This document shows positions 33,217 through 41,284 of a stretch of DNA of 64,000 bases, piece by piece; position 1 is the stretch's first letter; each line of letters starts with the position of its first letter. Source of the DNA: Brevibacillus fluminis. GTDB lineage: Bacteria > Bacillota > Bacilli > Brevibacillales > Brevibacillaceae. The notes under the pieces are model-generated. The model had not been told where the DNA came from and did no database searches. It saw only the letters and a program-made list of their open reading frames with translations. The position numbers and the translations under genes were made by a program. The stretch is from the NCBI RefSeq assembly GCF_003710825.1, contig NZ_RHHQ01000004.1, positions 186,001 through 250,000 on the forward strand, read 5' to 3'.

Positions 33217-34966
33217 GTTTGACCAGCCCCTTAATTTCATTGTAGATATCGGAAGGTAAGAATGGGTTACCATCATATTTCAAAACGGATTTCACTTTTT
33301 CAGCAGAACCGACGTTCAGCTTGATCAAGTCAGCAATTTGACCAGTTGCGTTGTTTTCTACAACCACAACGTGTTTTGCTTTATCTACATAAGGTTTCAG
33401 TACATCGGTTGGGAACGGATGCACCAAACGGATTTGCGCATGGTTAACTTTCAGGCCCTCTTGCTCCAGGCGGCCTTTCGCTTCTTCAATGGTTCCACCG
33501 AGGGAGTTGATCCCTACAACCAGAACATCTGCATCTTCATGGTTGCCATCGAACAATACAGGGTTCGGGAAGGTTTCAGCCAGCTTGTTCAGCTTGCGCA
33601 GACGTTTATCCATTTGCGCTTTGCGGTTTTCTGCGCTCTCGGAAGGACGGCCGTTTTCAGCATGCTCTACCCCTGTTACGTGGTGCAAACCGAATTTTTG
33701 ACCTGGAATTGGACGTGGAGACACGCCGTCTTCTGTCACTTCGTAGCGTTTGAATTGACCGTTCGCTTCGAGCTCTGGCAATTCTTGACCTGTCAGAAGT
33801 TTACCGCGACGGATTTGGATGCGGTTGTAATCGAATGGCTCAACTGTTTGTTTACCCAAGGACAGGGACAAGTCAGTTACCAAGATTACAGGCACTTGAT
33901 ATTCTTCAGCGATGTTAAAGGCTTCAATTGTATCGTAGAAGCACTCTTCAACTGTGCTTGGGCACATAACCACTTTTGGAATTTCACCGTGGGTACCCCA
34001 GATCATCGCGTTGATGTCGGACTGTTCTTGTTTTGTTGGCAAACCTGTGGATGGACCGCCACGCTGTGTATCAACGATAACAACAGGAGTTTCGGTCATC
34101 CCTGCGAGGCCGATCGCTTCCATCATCAACGAAAGACCAGGACCTGCAGATGCAGTCATTGTACGAACACCGCCGTAGTTACCACCGATAGCCATGGTGA
34201 TCGCTGCGATTTCGTCCTCTGTCTGAATAACGGTTCCGCCAAATTTCGGCAATTTTTTGATCAAGTATTCCATGATCTCAGATGCAGGCGTGATTGGGTA
34301 TGCGGGCATGAAACGGCAGCCTGCCGCTACAGCGCCCAAACCGATCGCATCGTTACCGATCATGAACAAACGCTTTTGACCGTCTGCTGCTTCCAATTGG
34401 AAGTCAGGCAGAATACCGCCGGTGATTTCGTTTACGAAATCGAAACCTTTGCGGATCGCGTCCATGTTTTTCTCAACAACTTTTTCACCCTTGCGGAGGA
34501 ACATATCTTCTACGATGTTGCGGAAGCTTTCTACTGGCAAACCGAGGATTGCGCTGGAAGCACCGATCGACACCATGTTTTTCATCAAGGAAGTACCCAA
34601 TTCTTCTGCGATTTGCGTCAGAGGTACTGTAATCATACGGACAGGCTTCAGGCCTTCCGGTAACGTTGGATTAAACTTAGCATCAGCGATGATGATACCG
34701 CCTTCACGAAGTTCATGTGCATTGAAATCAATAGTTTCTTGGTCAAAAGCAACCAAGATATCGAGATCGTCAGAAACCGCACGGCGCGGTTTTGTGCTCA
34801 CACGAATTTTGTTGTTCGTATGGCCGCCCTTGATACGGGAAGAAAAGTGACGATAGCTGTACAGATGATAACCGAGTCTGCTCATCGCCATGGAGAAGAT
34901 CTCGCCCGTACTCTCGATACCCTCCCCTTGTTGCCCGCCAACTTTCCAAGAAAGTTGATTAATCAT
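33188..34966 (-). CDS. korA: 2-oxoacid:ferredoxin oxidoreductase, alpha subunit (gamma-alpha fusion)
   Basis: A 592-residue subunit. The N-terminal ~190 residues are the gamma-type domain (WKVGGQQGEGIESTGEIFSMA). The alpha domain follows with YPITPASEIMEYLIKKLP, TEDEIAAITMAIGGNYGGVR, TASAGPGLSLMMEAIGLAG and DTQRGGPSTGLPTKQEQSD. GAAGGGGTGG lies about 7 nt before the ATG. Base composition suits a highly expressed gene. The fused form lacking a delta ferredoxin domain is the usual KorAB of aerobic Bacillales. Confidence 0.95.
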   Translation of the reverse strand: MINQLSWKVGGQQGEGIESTGEIFSMAMSRLGYHLYSYRHFSSRIKGGHTNNKIRVSTKPRRAVSDDLDILVAFDQETIDFNAHELREGGIIIADAKFNPTLPEGLKPVRMITVPLTQIAEELGTSLMKNMVSIGASSAILGLPVESFRNIVEDMFLRKGEKVVEKNMDAIRKGFDFVNEITGGILPDFQLEAADGQKRLFMIGNDAIGLGAVAAGCRFMPAYPITPASEIMEYLIKKLPKFGGTVIQTEDEIAAITMAIGGNYGGVRTMTASAGPGLSLMMEAIGLAGMTETPVVIVDTQRGGPSTGLPTKQEQSDINAMIWGTHGEIPKVVMCPSTVEECFYDTIEAFNIAEEYQVPVILVTDLSLSLGKQTVEPFDYNRIQIRRGKLLTGQELPELEANGQFKRYEVTEDGVSPRPIPGQKFGLHHVTGVEHAENGRPSESAENRKAQMDKRLRKLNKLAETFPNPVLFDGNHEDADVLVVGINSLGGTIEEAKGRLEQEGLKVNHAQIRLVHPFPTDVLKPYVDKAKHVVVVENNATGQIADLIKLNVGSAEKVKSVLKYDGNPFLPSDIYNEIKGLVKHGDYERVSQ

Positions 34967-35000
34967 TCTAATTCCACCCCTTCAGTGACTGTGAGAAAAG

Positions 35001-35031
35001 CATTCTGCTCAACGATTATGTGAGCAAAATG
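35001..35031 (-). promoter_or_regulatory. Hairpin in the korA 5' untranslated region
   Basis: CATTCTGCTCA (35001-35011) pairs with TGAGCAAAATG (35021-35031) with one mismatch. It lies between the promoter and the start codon and lacks a T run, so it is not a simple terminator. It may stabilise the mRNA or be a protein site. Confidence 0.45.
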
Positions 35032-35047
35032 TGAACAAGCATTACCA

Positions 35048-35076
35048 ATTGTAGACCTCGAACCGATAAATTGCAA
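35048..35076 (-). promoter_or_regulatory. SigA promoter of korAB
   Basis: On the minus strand TTGCAA (35071-35076) and TACAAT (35048-35053) are 17 bp apart, placing the transcript start about 75 nt before korA. Confidence 0.7.
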
Positions 35077-35144
35077 GACTTTTTACTGAAATTACTTATA
35101 GAACGATTCGTTAGTTGTACTCGGTACATTAATGTTCCCAGTTA

Positions 35145-36083
35145 CTATTTTAGCACGTTTCCGAAAACACGCAACCAGTTTTTATACATAATTTTTTCAA
35201 CTTCCGCTTCCTGATAGCGCTTTAATAAGGCCTCGACTAAAAGTGGGTATGTACCTGCGTGTTCCAAGCCAGGGAATGTCGCGTCGATCCCGTCAAAATC
35301 TGCACCGATCGCGATATGATCAATTCCTCCCAGCCCACAAATATGCTCGACATGGCGCAAAATATCGTCGATGCTGGCAGCTTCATTGTCCTCTCGATAA
35401 AACGGCGGAAACAGTGCGAGTCCCATCACGCCGCCATTGGCAATCAAGGCCGAGATTTGTTCATCTGACAAATTGCGCGGACTTTCGAATAGTGCCCTTG
35501 CATTGGAATGAGACGCAATGATCGGCTGCTTAGTTATCGACAGCACATCCCAAAAACCTGGCTCTGCCAAATGGGACACGTCGATTACCATGCCCAACTG
35601 ATTCATCTCTTCTATTACTTCTCGTCCAAAATGCGAAAGTCCGCCGGCCGATGGCTCCAAACAACCGTCGGCAATCGCATTCCGGTTATTCCAGGTGAGA
35701 CCCATGCCTCTGACGCCTAACCGATGAAGAGTCCGTAGGTAGGTCATGCTTTCGCCAACCGGCTCTGCTCCTTCTACAAACAGAATAGCCCCTTTCCGGT
35801 TGTTTAATACGCAGTCTTCCAAATCCGCAGCGGTGAGCACAGGGGCTAGTCCAGCCGGGATAATTTTACGATAAAACAGCTCGATCATCTCGAGTGCCGT
35901 ATGGAATCGACTCGCGGCCTCAATTTCACGCGGTGTCCAGATCGCAAACGTTTGGATCAGCACTTGTCCCGCCTCCATTGCAGGTAAGCTCACTTGAAGC
36001 CGCTCGTCCATTTCCGTAAACGAAAGATCCGGATGTCTCCATAATTTCAACAGTGCATCACAGTGTGCATCAAATACATGCAT
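35145..36083 (-). CDS. Membrane dipeptidase family protein (peptidase M19)
   Basis: A 312-residue zinc peptidase of the renal-dipeptidase family, usually specific for dipeptides and tolerant of a C-terminal D-residue. Metal ligands are visible in FDAHCD (His-x-Asp), LFVEGAEPVG (Glu), VIDVSHLAEPGFWDV (His) and PIIASHSNARAL (His), with AIGADFDGID near the end. The start ATG has GAGGGGG 9 nt upstream. It lies between spoVS and korA; a terminator after spoVS separates it from upstream transcription. Confidence 0.93.
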   Translation of the reverse strand: MHVFDAHCDALLKLWRHPDLSFTEMDERLQVSLPAMEAGQVLIQTFAIWTPREIEAASRFHTALEMIELFYRKIIPAGLAPVLTAADLEDCVLNNRKGAILFVEGAEPVGESMTYLRTLHRLGVRGMGLTWNNRNAIADGCLEPSAGGLSHFGREVIEEMNQLGMVIDVSHLAEPGFWDVLSITKQPIIASHSNARALFESPRNLSDEQISALIANGGVMGLALFPPFYREDNEAASIDDILRHVEHICGLGGIDHIAIGADFDGIDATFPGLEHAGTYPLLVEALLKRYQEAEVEKIMYKNWLRVFGNVLK

Positions 36084-36198
36084 TTTTGCGTTCCCCCTCT
36101 TTGTGAATGAAAAAAGGCTCTCTCGTCTCTCATGGTACTGGAACATGACCATTTGCGGCTAGCAAAAAATGGTTTCGTTCGTTTTTTCCGCACATACG

Positions 36199-36230
36199 AA
36201 AAAACCTGTCTATTCCGAGAATAAACAGGT
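36199..36230 (-). terminator. Terminator of spoVS
   Basis: ACCTGTCTATTC (36204-36215) pairs with GAATAAACAGGT (36219-36230); on the minus strand six T follow. It lies 30 nt after the spoVS stop. Confidence 0.85.
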
Positions 36231-36259
36231 GAACCTCTCCTCTCTTATGAAAACACGCA

Positions 36260-36520
36260 TTATCGGGGCTCAACGATAAGCTTAATTGCAGTACGCTCCT
36301 CCCCATCAATTACGATATCGGTAAAGGCAGGAATGCAGATGAGGTCAACTCCACTAGGTGCTACGAATCCTCGTGCGATCGCGACGGCTTTCACAGCTTG
36401 GTTTAGCGCCCCAGCACCAATGGCTTGGATTTCGGCTGCACCGCGTTCACGAAGTACGCCTGCTAGGGCACCGGCAACAGAGTTGGGGTTCGATTTTGCT
36501 GAAACTTTTAATACTTCCAT
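36260..36520 (-). CDS. spoVS: Stage V sporulation protein S
   Basis: An 86-residue Alba-fold protein starting MEVLKVSAKSNPNSVAGALAG and containing IQAIGAGALNQAVKAVAIARG and RTAIKLIVEPR, nearly invariant across spore formers. It is needed for progress through late sporulation; it may bind nucleic acid. GGGAGG lies upstream. It is monocistronic, with a SigH-like promoter and a terminator. Confidence 0.98.
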   Translation of the reverse strand: MEVLKVSAKSNPNSVAGALAGVLRERGAAEIQAIGAGALNQAVKAVAIARGFVAPSGVDLICIPAFTDIVIDGEERTAIKLIVEPR

Positions 36521-36569
36521 CCCTTATAAACCTCCCGTCTGATAGGAATACTGTTGTTTATTAGAATCT

Positions 36570-36598
36570 TATTTCGGTTGTGCCCCAAAAATTCCTGC
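36570..36598 (-). promoter_or_regulatory. SigH-like promoter of spoVS
   Basis: On the minus strand GCAGGAATT (-35, 36590-36598) and ACCGAAATA (-10, 36570-36578) are 11 bp apart. The SigH consensus is RnAGGAWWW, 11-12 bp, RnnGAATWW; only one -10 base differs. spoVS is SigH-dependent in B. subtilis, which supports the call. Confidence 0.65.
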
Positions 36599-36639
36599 AA
36601 GAGAGAAGGAAAAATTCAAAAAATTCCGATTCGATCCTA

Positions 36640-37440
36640 TTATTCCATTAAGGGGTGGGATGTGTCAATGCGAATACGCTCGATTTTTACGGTTTTACCT
36701 GTTCCTTTATCCAACTGATATAAGACAGCGTTCAACTGCGTTGGGCCGCCTGCCACTTCAAAGCGAACCGGCAGCTGCGTCAGAAACTTTTTCAATACCG
36801 CTTCGCGGTCCATGCCAAGGATTCCATCCGATGGCCCGCACATACCCGCATCCGTCAAATAGCCTGTGCCATTAGGCAAAATCCGTTCGTCACCTGTCTG
36901 CACATGCGTATGCGTGCCAACCACAGCGCTGACGCGTCCGTCCAAATACCAGCCCATCGCCTGCTTTTCGGAAGTCACCTCTGCATGGAAGTCGACGAAA
37001 ATGTACGGTGTCCGCTTCCGTGCCTGCTCCACCAGCTTATCTGCGGTCAAAAACGGGCAATCGAGCGGAGGCAAAAATGTGCGGCCTTGCAAATTGATGA
37101 CGGCGAGTTCCTGTGATCCGTTTTTTACATACATGATGCCATTCCCTGGTGTTCCTTCTGGAAAATTCGCCGGGCGAATCATCTTGGTCTCTTGATCGAT
37201 AAAATCAAAAATCTCTTTATTGTCCCATGTATGATTGCCAAGCGTGATGCCATGCACGCCCACATCATACAGCTCTCTGGCGATCTTTTGGGTAATTCCG
37301 CGTCCGTTTGCACTGTTCTCTCCGTTCGCGATGATGAAGGTCGGATCAAACTTCCGCTTTAACCGTGGAAGGTATTCCTTGACCATATCTCTTCCGCTTG
37401 ATCCACAAATATCACCCAAAAAAAGCAACTTTACTCGCAT
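36640..37440 (-). CDS. ymdB: YmdB metallophosphoesterase
   Basis: A 266-residue calcineurin-like phosphodiesterase of the YmdB family, which hydrolyses 2',3'-cyclic nucleotides and influences the choice between motility and biofilm in B. subtilis. Metal-binding motifs are LFLGDICGSSGRD, IANGENSANGRG, LGNHTWDN, VDFHAEVTSEK and VVGTHTHVQTGDE. GAGGTGG precedes the ATG. It follows rny by 75 nt in the conserved rny-ymdB order and is probably co-transcribed. Confidence 0.96.
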   Translation of the reverse strand: MRVKLLFLGDICGSSGRDMVKEYLPRLKRKFDPTFIIANGENSANGRGITQKIARELYDVGVHGITLGNHTWDNKEIFDFIDQETKMIRPANFPEGTPGNGIMYVKNGSQELAVINLQGRTFLPPLDCPFLTADKLVEQARKRTPYIFVDFHAEVTSEKQAMGWYLDGRVSAVVGTHTHVQTGDERILPNGTGYLTDAGMCGPSDGILGMDREAVLKKFLTQLPVRFEVAGGPTQLNAVLYQLDKGTGKTVKIERIRIDTSHPLME

Positions 37441-37515
37441 AGCGTCCACCTCTTCACTAACATTCTTCCAACATAGTATGTACGTAATAGAAAAATAAAG
37501 TGGCATTTCGCCACT

Positions 37516-39063
37516 TTATTTTGCGTACTCGACGGCTCTGGTTTCACGGATTACCGTTACTTTAATATGTCCCGGATAGTCGAGTTCATTTTCAATTCGT
37601 TTCGTAATGTCACGAGCCAATCGGATTGCATCTGCATCATCGATTTTTTCTGGCTGTACCATTACACGGATTTCCCGTCCCGCCTGAATCGCGTAGGATT
37701 TCTCGACTCCATCGAAGGATTCGGAGATCTCCTCCAGTTTTTCCAGACGTTTAATGTACGTCTCCAACGTTTCGCGTCGTGCCCCCGGACGTGCCGCCGA
37801 CAAGGCGTCAGCTGCTCCGACGAGCATCGAAATAACGGATGTTGGTTCAGTATCACCATGGTGAGACGCGATACTGTTGATGACAACAGGGTGCTCACCG
37901 TATTTTTTCGCCAATTCTACACCGATTTCTACGTGAGAGCCTTCTACTTCGTGGTCGATCGCTTTCCCGATATCATGCAGCAAACCTGCACGCTTCGCCA
38001 GCTTGATGTCTTCTTTCATCTCGGCTGCCATCAGGCCTGCCAAGTGAGCCACTTCCATGGAATGCTTGAGCACGTTTTGTCCATAGCTTGTACGATAGCG
38101 CAAGCGCCCCAGAATCTTGATCAAATCCGGATGCAAACCATGAACATCAGTTTCAAATGTAGCCTGTTCCCCGTATTCGCGGATGCGTTCATCCACTTCT
38201 CTACGGGCTTTTTCTACCATTTCTTCAATGCGAGCAGGGTGGATACGCCCGTCTGCAACCAGTTTATCTAACGCCGTTTTGGCGATCTCGCGACGAATTG
38301 GATCGAATCCAGAGAGAATGACGGCTTCCGGAGTATCATCAATGATTAAATCAATTCCCGTTAAGGTTTCTAAAGCACGGATGTTTCTGCCTTCACGGCC
38401 GATAATCCGTCCCTTCATTTCGTCATTAGGCAAGGTTACCACAGAGACGGTCGTTTCAGCCACATGGTCTGCGGAGCAACGCTGAATCGCTGTCGAAATG
38501 ATTTCGCGCGCTTTCTTGTCCGCATCTTCTTTGGCTTGCGTTTCGATCTCCTTGATCATCATCGCCATCTCATGGCGGACCGTATTTTCTACGTTCGTCA
38601 AGATAATCTGTTTCGCTTCCTCTTGCGTGAGGCCGGAAATGCGTTCCAATTCCGCAACCTGCTCTTTATATAATTGCTCTACTCGATTCTGCAGTTCGGC
38701 TGTCGCCTTCTCGCGTTCTACGAGTTCCGAATCTTTGCGCTCCAGCTGATCCAGCTTTTTGTCGAGCGTTTCTTCCTTTTGAAGAACGCGACGCTCTTGA
38801 CGCTGGATTTCGTTGCGCCGTTCCCGAATTTCATTCTCCGCATCGCTGCGCAGTTTGTGGACCTCGTCCTTCGCTTCGAGAACTTTTTCTTTCTTGACGG
38901 CTTCTGCCTCGCGCTTTGCTTCTTCAACAATCTGGCGCGCGGCTTCCTCAGCGCTGGAAATCTTAGCTTCCGCAATCGACTTGCGGACAAAGTAACCGAT
39001 TCCATAACCGACTGCCAACACGATAATGAGCAATAGGATCGCTACTAATGGGTTCACTGCCAT
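37516..39063 (-). CDS. rny: Ribonuclease Y
   Basis: A 515-residue membrane-anchored endoribonuclease that starts decay of many mRNAs in Firmicutes. Residues ~5-25 form one membrane span ([20 protein letters not shown]), followed by a long charged coiled coil (about 30-200), a KH domain ([25 protein letters not shown]) and an HD domain ([20 protein letters not shown]). The ATG is the first in frame after a stop, but it is 15 nt from AAGGAGG, which better serves the overlapping six-codon ORF listed next. Confidence 0.97.
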   Translation of the reverse strand: MAVNPLVAILLLIIVLAVGYGIGYFVRKSIAEAKISSAEEAARQIVEEAKREAEAVKKEKVLEAKDEVHKLRSDAENEIRERRNEIQRQERRVLQKEETLDKKLDQLERKDSELVEREKATAELQNRVEQLYKEQVAELERISGLTQEEAKQIILTNVENTVRHEMAMMIKEIETQAKEDADKKAREIISTAIQRCSADHVAETTVSVVTLPNDEMKGRIIGREGRNIRALETLTGIDLIIDDTPEAVILSGFDPIRREIAKTALDKLVADGRIHPARIEEMVEKARREVDERIREYGEQATFETDVHGLHPDLIKILGRLRYRTSYGQNVLKHSMEVAHLAGLMAAEMKEDIKLAKRAGLLHDIGKAIDHEVEGSHVEIGVELAKKYGEHPVVINSIASHHGDTEPTSVISMLVGAADALSAARPGARRETLETYIKRLEKLEEISESFDGVEKSYAIQAGREIRVMVQPEKIDDADAIRLARDITKRIENELDYPGHIKVTVIRETRAVEYAK

Positions 39064-39074
39064 AGTCTTTTCAT
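39054..39074 (-). CDS. Six-codon leader ORF (MKRLWQ) overlapping the rny start
   Basis: AAGGAGGTGAA directly precedes an ATG that reads MKRLWQ and stops at TGA inside the rny N-terminal codons. The leader is in another frame and covers the rny ATG, so ribosomes ending there could restart on rny. This arrangement is seen in the sequence; translation of the leader is inference. Confidence 0.5.
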   Translation of the reverse strand: MKRLWQ

Positions 39075-39132
39075 TTCACCTCCTTGTTAAAAACATCTCC
39101 CCGCTTTCACAGCACTTGTTTTCGATTCACCT

Positions 39133-39159
39133 AAAAAACAAGACCGATGCCAATCGGTC
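39133..39159 (-). terminator. Terminator after recX
   Basis: GACCGAT (39142-39148) pairs with ATCGGTC (39153-39159); on the minus strand TTGTTTTTT follows. It lies in the 249-nt gap between recX and the rny leader. The rest of that gap is AT-rich with no clear promoter pair. Confidence 0.7.
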
Positions 39160-39323
39160 CGCTGAACTCCGCACATGGGGTGTACGGTTCTTCAGTTTTT
39201 CCACTACGAATTAGCAAATGAAAGAGCGAATCAATATGAAACACCTTGTAAATACAAACCTATTTTATTATTTGTGAATAATGCTTGTCAAGAAGCATGG
39301 CACTGATCCTGCCATTTTTTGCC

Positions 39324-39974
39324 TCAAAACGACTCCTCTTCCGACTGTACGAGCCCAAACGCCTGTCGAATGATCTCATGCGTAAAGCCTTTACGTTGCA
39401 ACATAGCGGACAGCTTCTGTCTTTCTTCATAGCTCGGCGGCTCCGTTCGGTTACGCAGCTTCTTGCCAAGCAGCCTCGCTGCCGCCTCAACCTGGTCCGT
39501 TTTTTTCACCTGCATTGAAGCCTCTTGAATATCGTCCTCTGCAATCCCTTTTTGCCGCAACTCCATCCGCAATTGCAACAGGCTGCGCGACTTATTCAGC
39601 ATCCGCTCCCTTACCCACTGCTGGGCAAATGCCGCATCATCCAGATAGCCCTGCTCCTCGCACCTTTTGCAGATGTCTTGCGCCAAAGACGAAGGAAAGC
39701 CTTTTTCAGTTAGGTAGCTTTGCACCTGTGCGCTTGTTCGCGGACGGAAGCCCAAATAGCGTAGGGCATATAAATAGGCACGATTCCGTTCCTCTTCCTC
39801 CAAAATCTCGGCAAACAATGCCGGCTCCAGCTCTTTCCCTTTATGGAGCGAATACTTCACTAGAATATCTTCATGCACGTCAAACGCATGCTCGTCATTC
39901 ACATAAATGTGATAGCGGTGCTTGACTTTCGCATGCTGTACGATGGAACTGATTTGCCCCGCCTTCAAGGTCAC
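39324..39974 (-). CDS. recX: Recombination regulator RecX
   Basis: A 216-residue, all-helical RecX-family protein with repeats seen in YLYALRYLGFRPRTSAQVQSYLTEKGF, CEEQGYLDDAAFAQQWVRER, SLLQLRMELRQKGI and QRKGFTHEIIRQAF. It binds RecA filaments and modulates strand exchange. The GTG start has GGCGGAG upstream. It lies 102 nt after recA in the same direction; in B. subtilis recX is elsewhere, so this linkage differs from that model but is common in other bacteria. Confidence 0.94.
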   Translation of the reverse strand: MTLKAGQISSIVQHAKVKHRYHIYVNDEHAFDVHEDILVKYSLHKGKELEPALFAEILEEEERNRAYLYALRYLGFRPRTSAQVQSYLTEKGFPSSLAQDICKRCEEQGYLDDAAFAQQWVRERMLNKSRSLLQLRMELRQKGIAEDDIQEASMQVKKTDQVEAAARLLGKKLRNRTEPPSYEERQKLSAMLQRKGFTHEIIRQAFGLVQSEEESF

Positions 39975-40004
39975 GCTATCTCCGCCTTTCCTTCTTCATA
40001 CAGC

Positions 40005-40034
40005 TGCAGCCTGCCGTAGTAACGGCAGGCTGCA
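40005..40034 (-). promoter_or_regulatory. Strong hairpin between recA and recX
   Basis: A perfect 12-bp G+C-rich stem (40005-40016 with 40023-40034) and 6-nt loop lie 42 nt after the recA stop. No T run follows on either strand, so it is not a standard terminator. It may set the recA/recX ratio by pausing, processing or 3'-end protection. Confidence 0.6.
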
Positions 40035-40076
40035 ACGACTTCCACTTCTCGACTTTTTGATGATAAGCCGATTTCT

Positions 40077-41135
40077 CTATTCCAGTTCGAATTGCGGTTC
40101 TTCCTCTTGCTCAGGATCGATAACCGCTTCCGTAACAGGGATTGAATTGGGATTCAAGCTGTAATACTCACGCACTTTTTCTTCGATTTGAATCGCGATG
40201 TTCTGGTTTTCTTTCAAGAACAGCTTCGAGTTTTCACGGCCTTGGCCCAAGCGCTCTTCATTGAAGGAGTACCATGCGCCGCTCTTCTGCACCACATCGA
40301 TTTCTGCACCGATGTCCAGAATGCTGCCCTCGCGAGAAATTCCCTCGCCATACATAATGTCTACTTCCGCTACTTTAAACGGCGGCGCCACTTTGTTTTT
40401 GACGACCTTGATCTTGGTTTTGGTACCCACTACGTCGTTCCCTGCCTTGATGCTCTCCGCTTTACGCACATCGAGACGCACGCTCGCGTAGAATTTGAGG
40501 GCACGTCCACCTGGAGTTGTCTCTGGGTTTCCGAACATGACCCCGACTTTTTCACGCAGCTGGTTGATGAAGATGGCAATTGTTTTCGACTTGTTGATCG
40601 CTCCGGACAATTTGCGCAATGCCTGAGACATCAGACGCGCTTGCAAACCGACGTGGGAATCACCCATTTCGCCTTCAATCTCTGCTTTCGGTACCAACGC
40701 GGCAACCGAGTCAACGACGATGATATCTACCGCACCGGAACGTACGAGAGCTTCTGCGATCTCTAATGCTTGCTCGCCCGTATCTGGTTGAGACAGCAAT
40801 AGCTCTTCGATGTTTACTCCGAGCTTAGCCGCATAGACTGGGTCAAGCGCATGCTCGGCGTCGATGAAAGCAGCTTGTCCGCCCTGCTTTTGCACTTCGG
40901 CAATCGCATGCAAGGCAACCGTTGTTTTACCGGAAGATTCCGGTCCATACACTTCGATAATCCGCCCGCGTGGGAAGCCCCCTACGCCCAAGGCGATATC
41001 AAGCGCCAATGCGCCGCTCGAAACAGTGGATACTTGCATTGCTGCCATATCCCCCAGCTTCATGATCGAGCCTTTCCCGAACTGTTTTTCTATTTGACGC
41101 AATGCACTTTCTAAAGCCGCACGACGATCTGACAA
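40077..41135 (-). CDS. recA: Recombinase A
   Basis: A 352-residue recombinase with Walker [10 protein letters not shown] (64-72), Walker [13 protein letters not shown], the L1/L2 regions and the acidic tail [13 protein letters not shown]. It drives homologous recombination and induces LexA cleavage. The start chosen is TTG: it gives [18 protein letters not shown], which aligns with the usual Bacillales N-terminus, and has AAGGGGA about 9 nt upstream. The GTG three codons earlier is too close to that site. No intein is present. Confidence 0.98.
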   Translation of the reverse strand: MSDRRAALESALRQIEKQFGKGSIMKLGDMAAMQVSTVSSGALALDIALGVGGFPRGRIIEVYGPESSGKTTVALHAIAEVQKQGGQAAFIDAEHALDPVYAAKLGVNIEELLLSQPDTGEQALEIAEALVRSGAVDIIVVDSVAALVPKAEIEGEMGDSHVGLQARLMSQALRKLSGAINKSKTIAIFINQLREKVGVMFGNPETTPGGRALKFYASVRLDVRKAESIKAGNDVVGTKTKIKVVKNKVAPPFKVAEVDIMYGEGISREGSILDIGAEIDVVQKSGAWYSFNEERLGQGRENSKLFLKENQNIAIQIEEKVREYYSLNPNSIPVTEAVIDPEQEEEPQFELE

Positions 41136-41175
41136 ATAGGACACTCCCCTTCAAGTTCATTACTTTCTTATCTTC

Positions 41176-41205
41176 ATCATACATCGAGACAGAAGCCTTT
41201 GCCAA
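41176..41205 (-). promoter_or_regulatory. recA promoter
   Basis: On the minus strand TTGGCA (41200-41205) and TATGAT (41176-41181) are 18 bp apart, about 40 nt before the recA start. Confidence 0.65.
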
Positions 41206-41215
41206 GTATTTTTTA

Positions 41216-41229
41216 CGAACAAATATTCG
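41216..41229 (-). promoter_or_regulatory. LexA (SOS) box upstream of recA
   Basis: Minus strand CGAATATTTGTTCG matches the Bacillus SOS box CGAAC-N4-GTTCG with one mismatch. It lies 10 bp upstream of the -35, as expected for damage-inducible recA. Confidence 0.75.
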
Positions 41230-41237
41230 CATGGGAC

Positions 41238-41269
41238 AAAAAGGCCACCATGCCCGAAGGCACGGTGGC
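41238..41269 (-). terminator. Terminator of the DEAD-box helicase gene
   Basis: GCCACC-A-TGCC (41244-41254) pairs with GGCA-C-GGTGGC (41259-41269); five T follow on the minus strand. It insulates recA from upstream reading. Confidence 0.82.
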
Positions 41270-41284
41270 TTCTCGACCGTTCGC

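Noticed and set aside
33338..34663. 441-codon open frame on the plus strand opposite korA
   Set aside because: It is antisense to a fully conserved KorA, has no ribosome site, and its translation is rich in Cys, His and Phe with no domain; it is a frame shadow.
39969..40034. recA-recX hairpin as a terminator
   Set aside because: No T run follows the stem on either strand.
40077..41135. Possible intein or insertion in recA
   Set aside because: Length and motif spacing are those of a normal 352-residue RecA.
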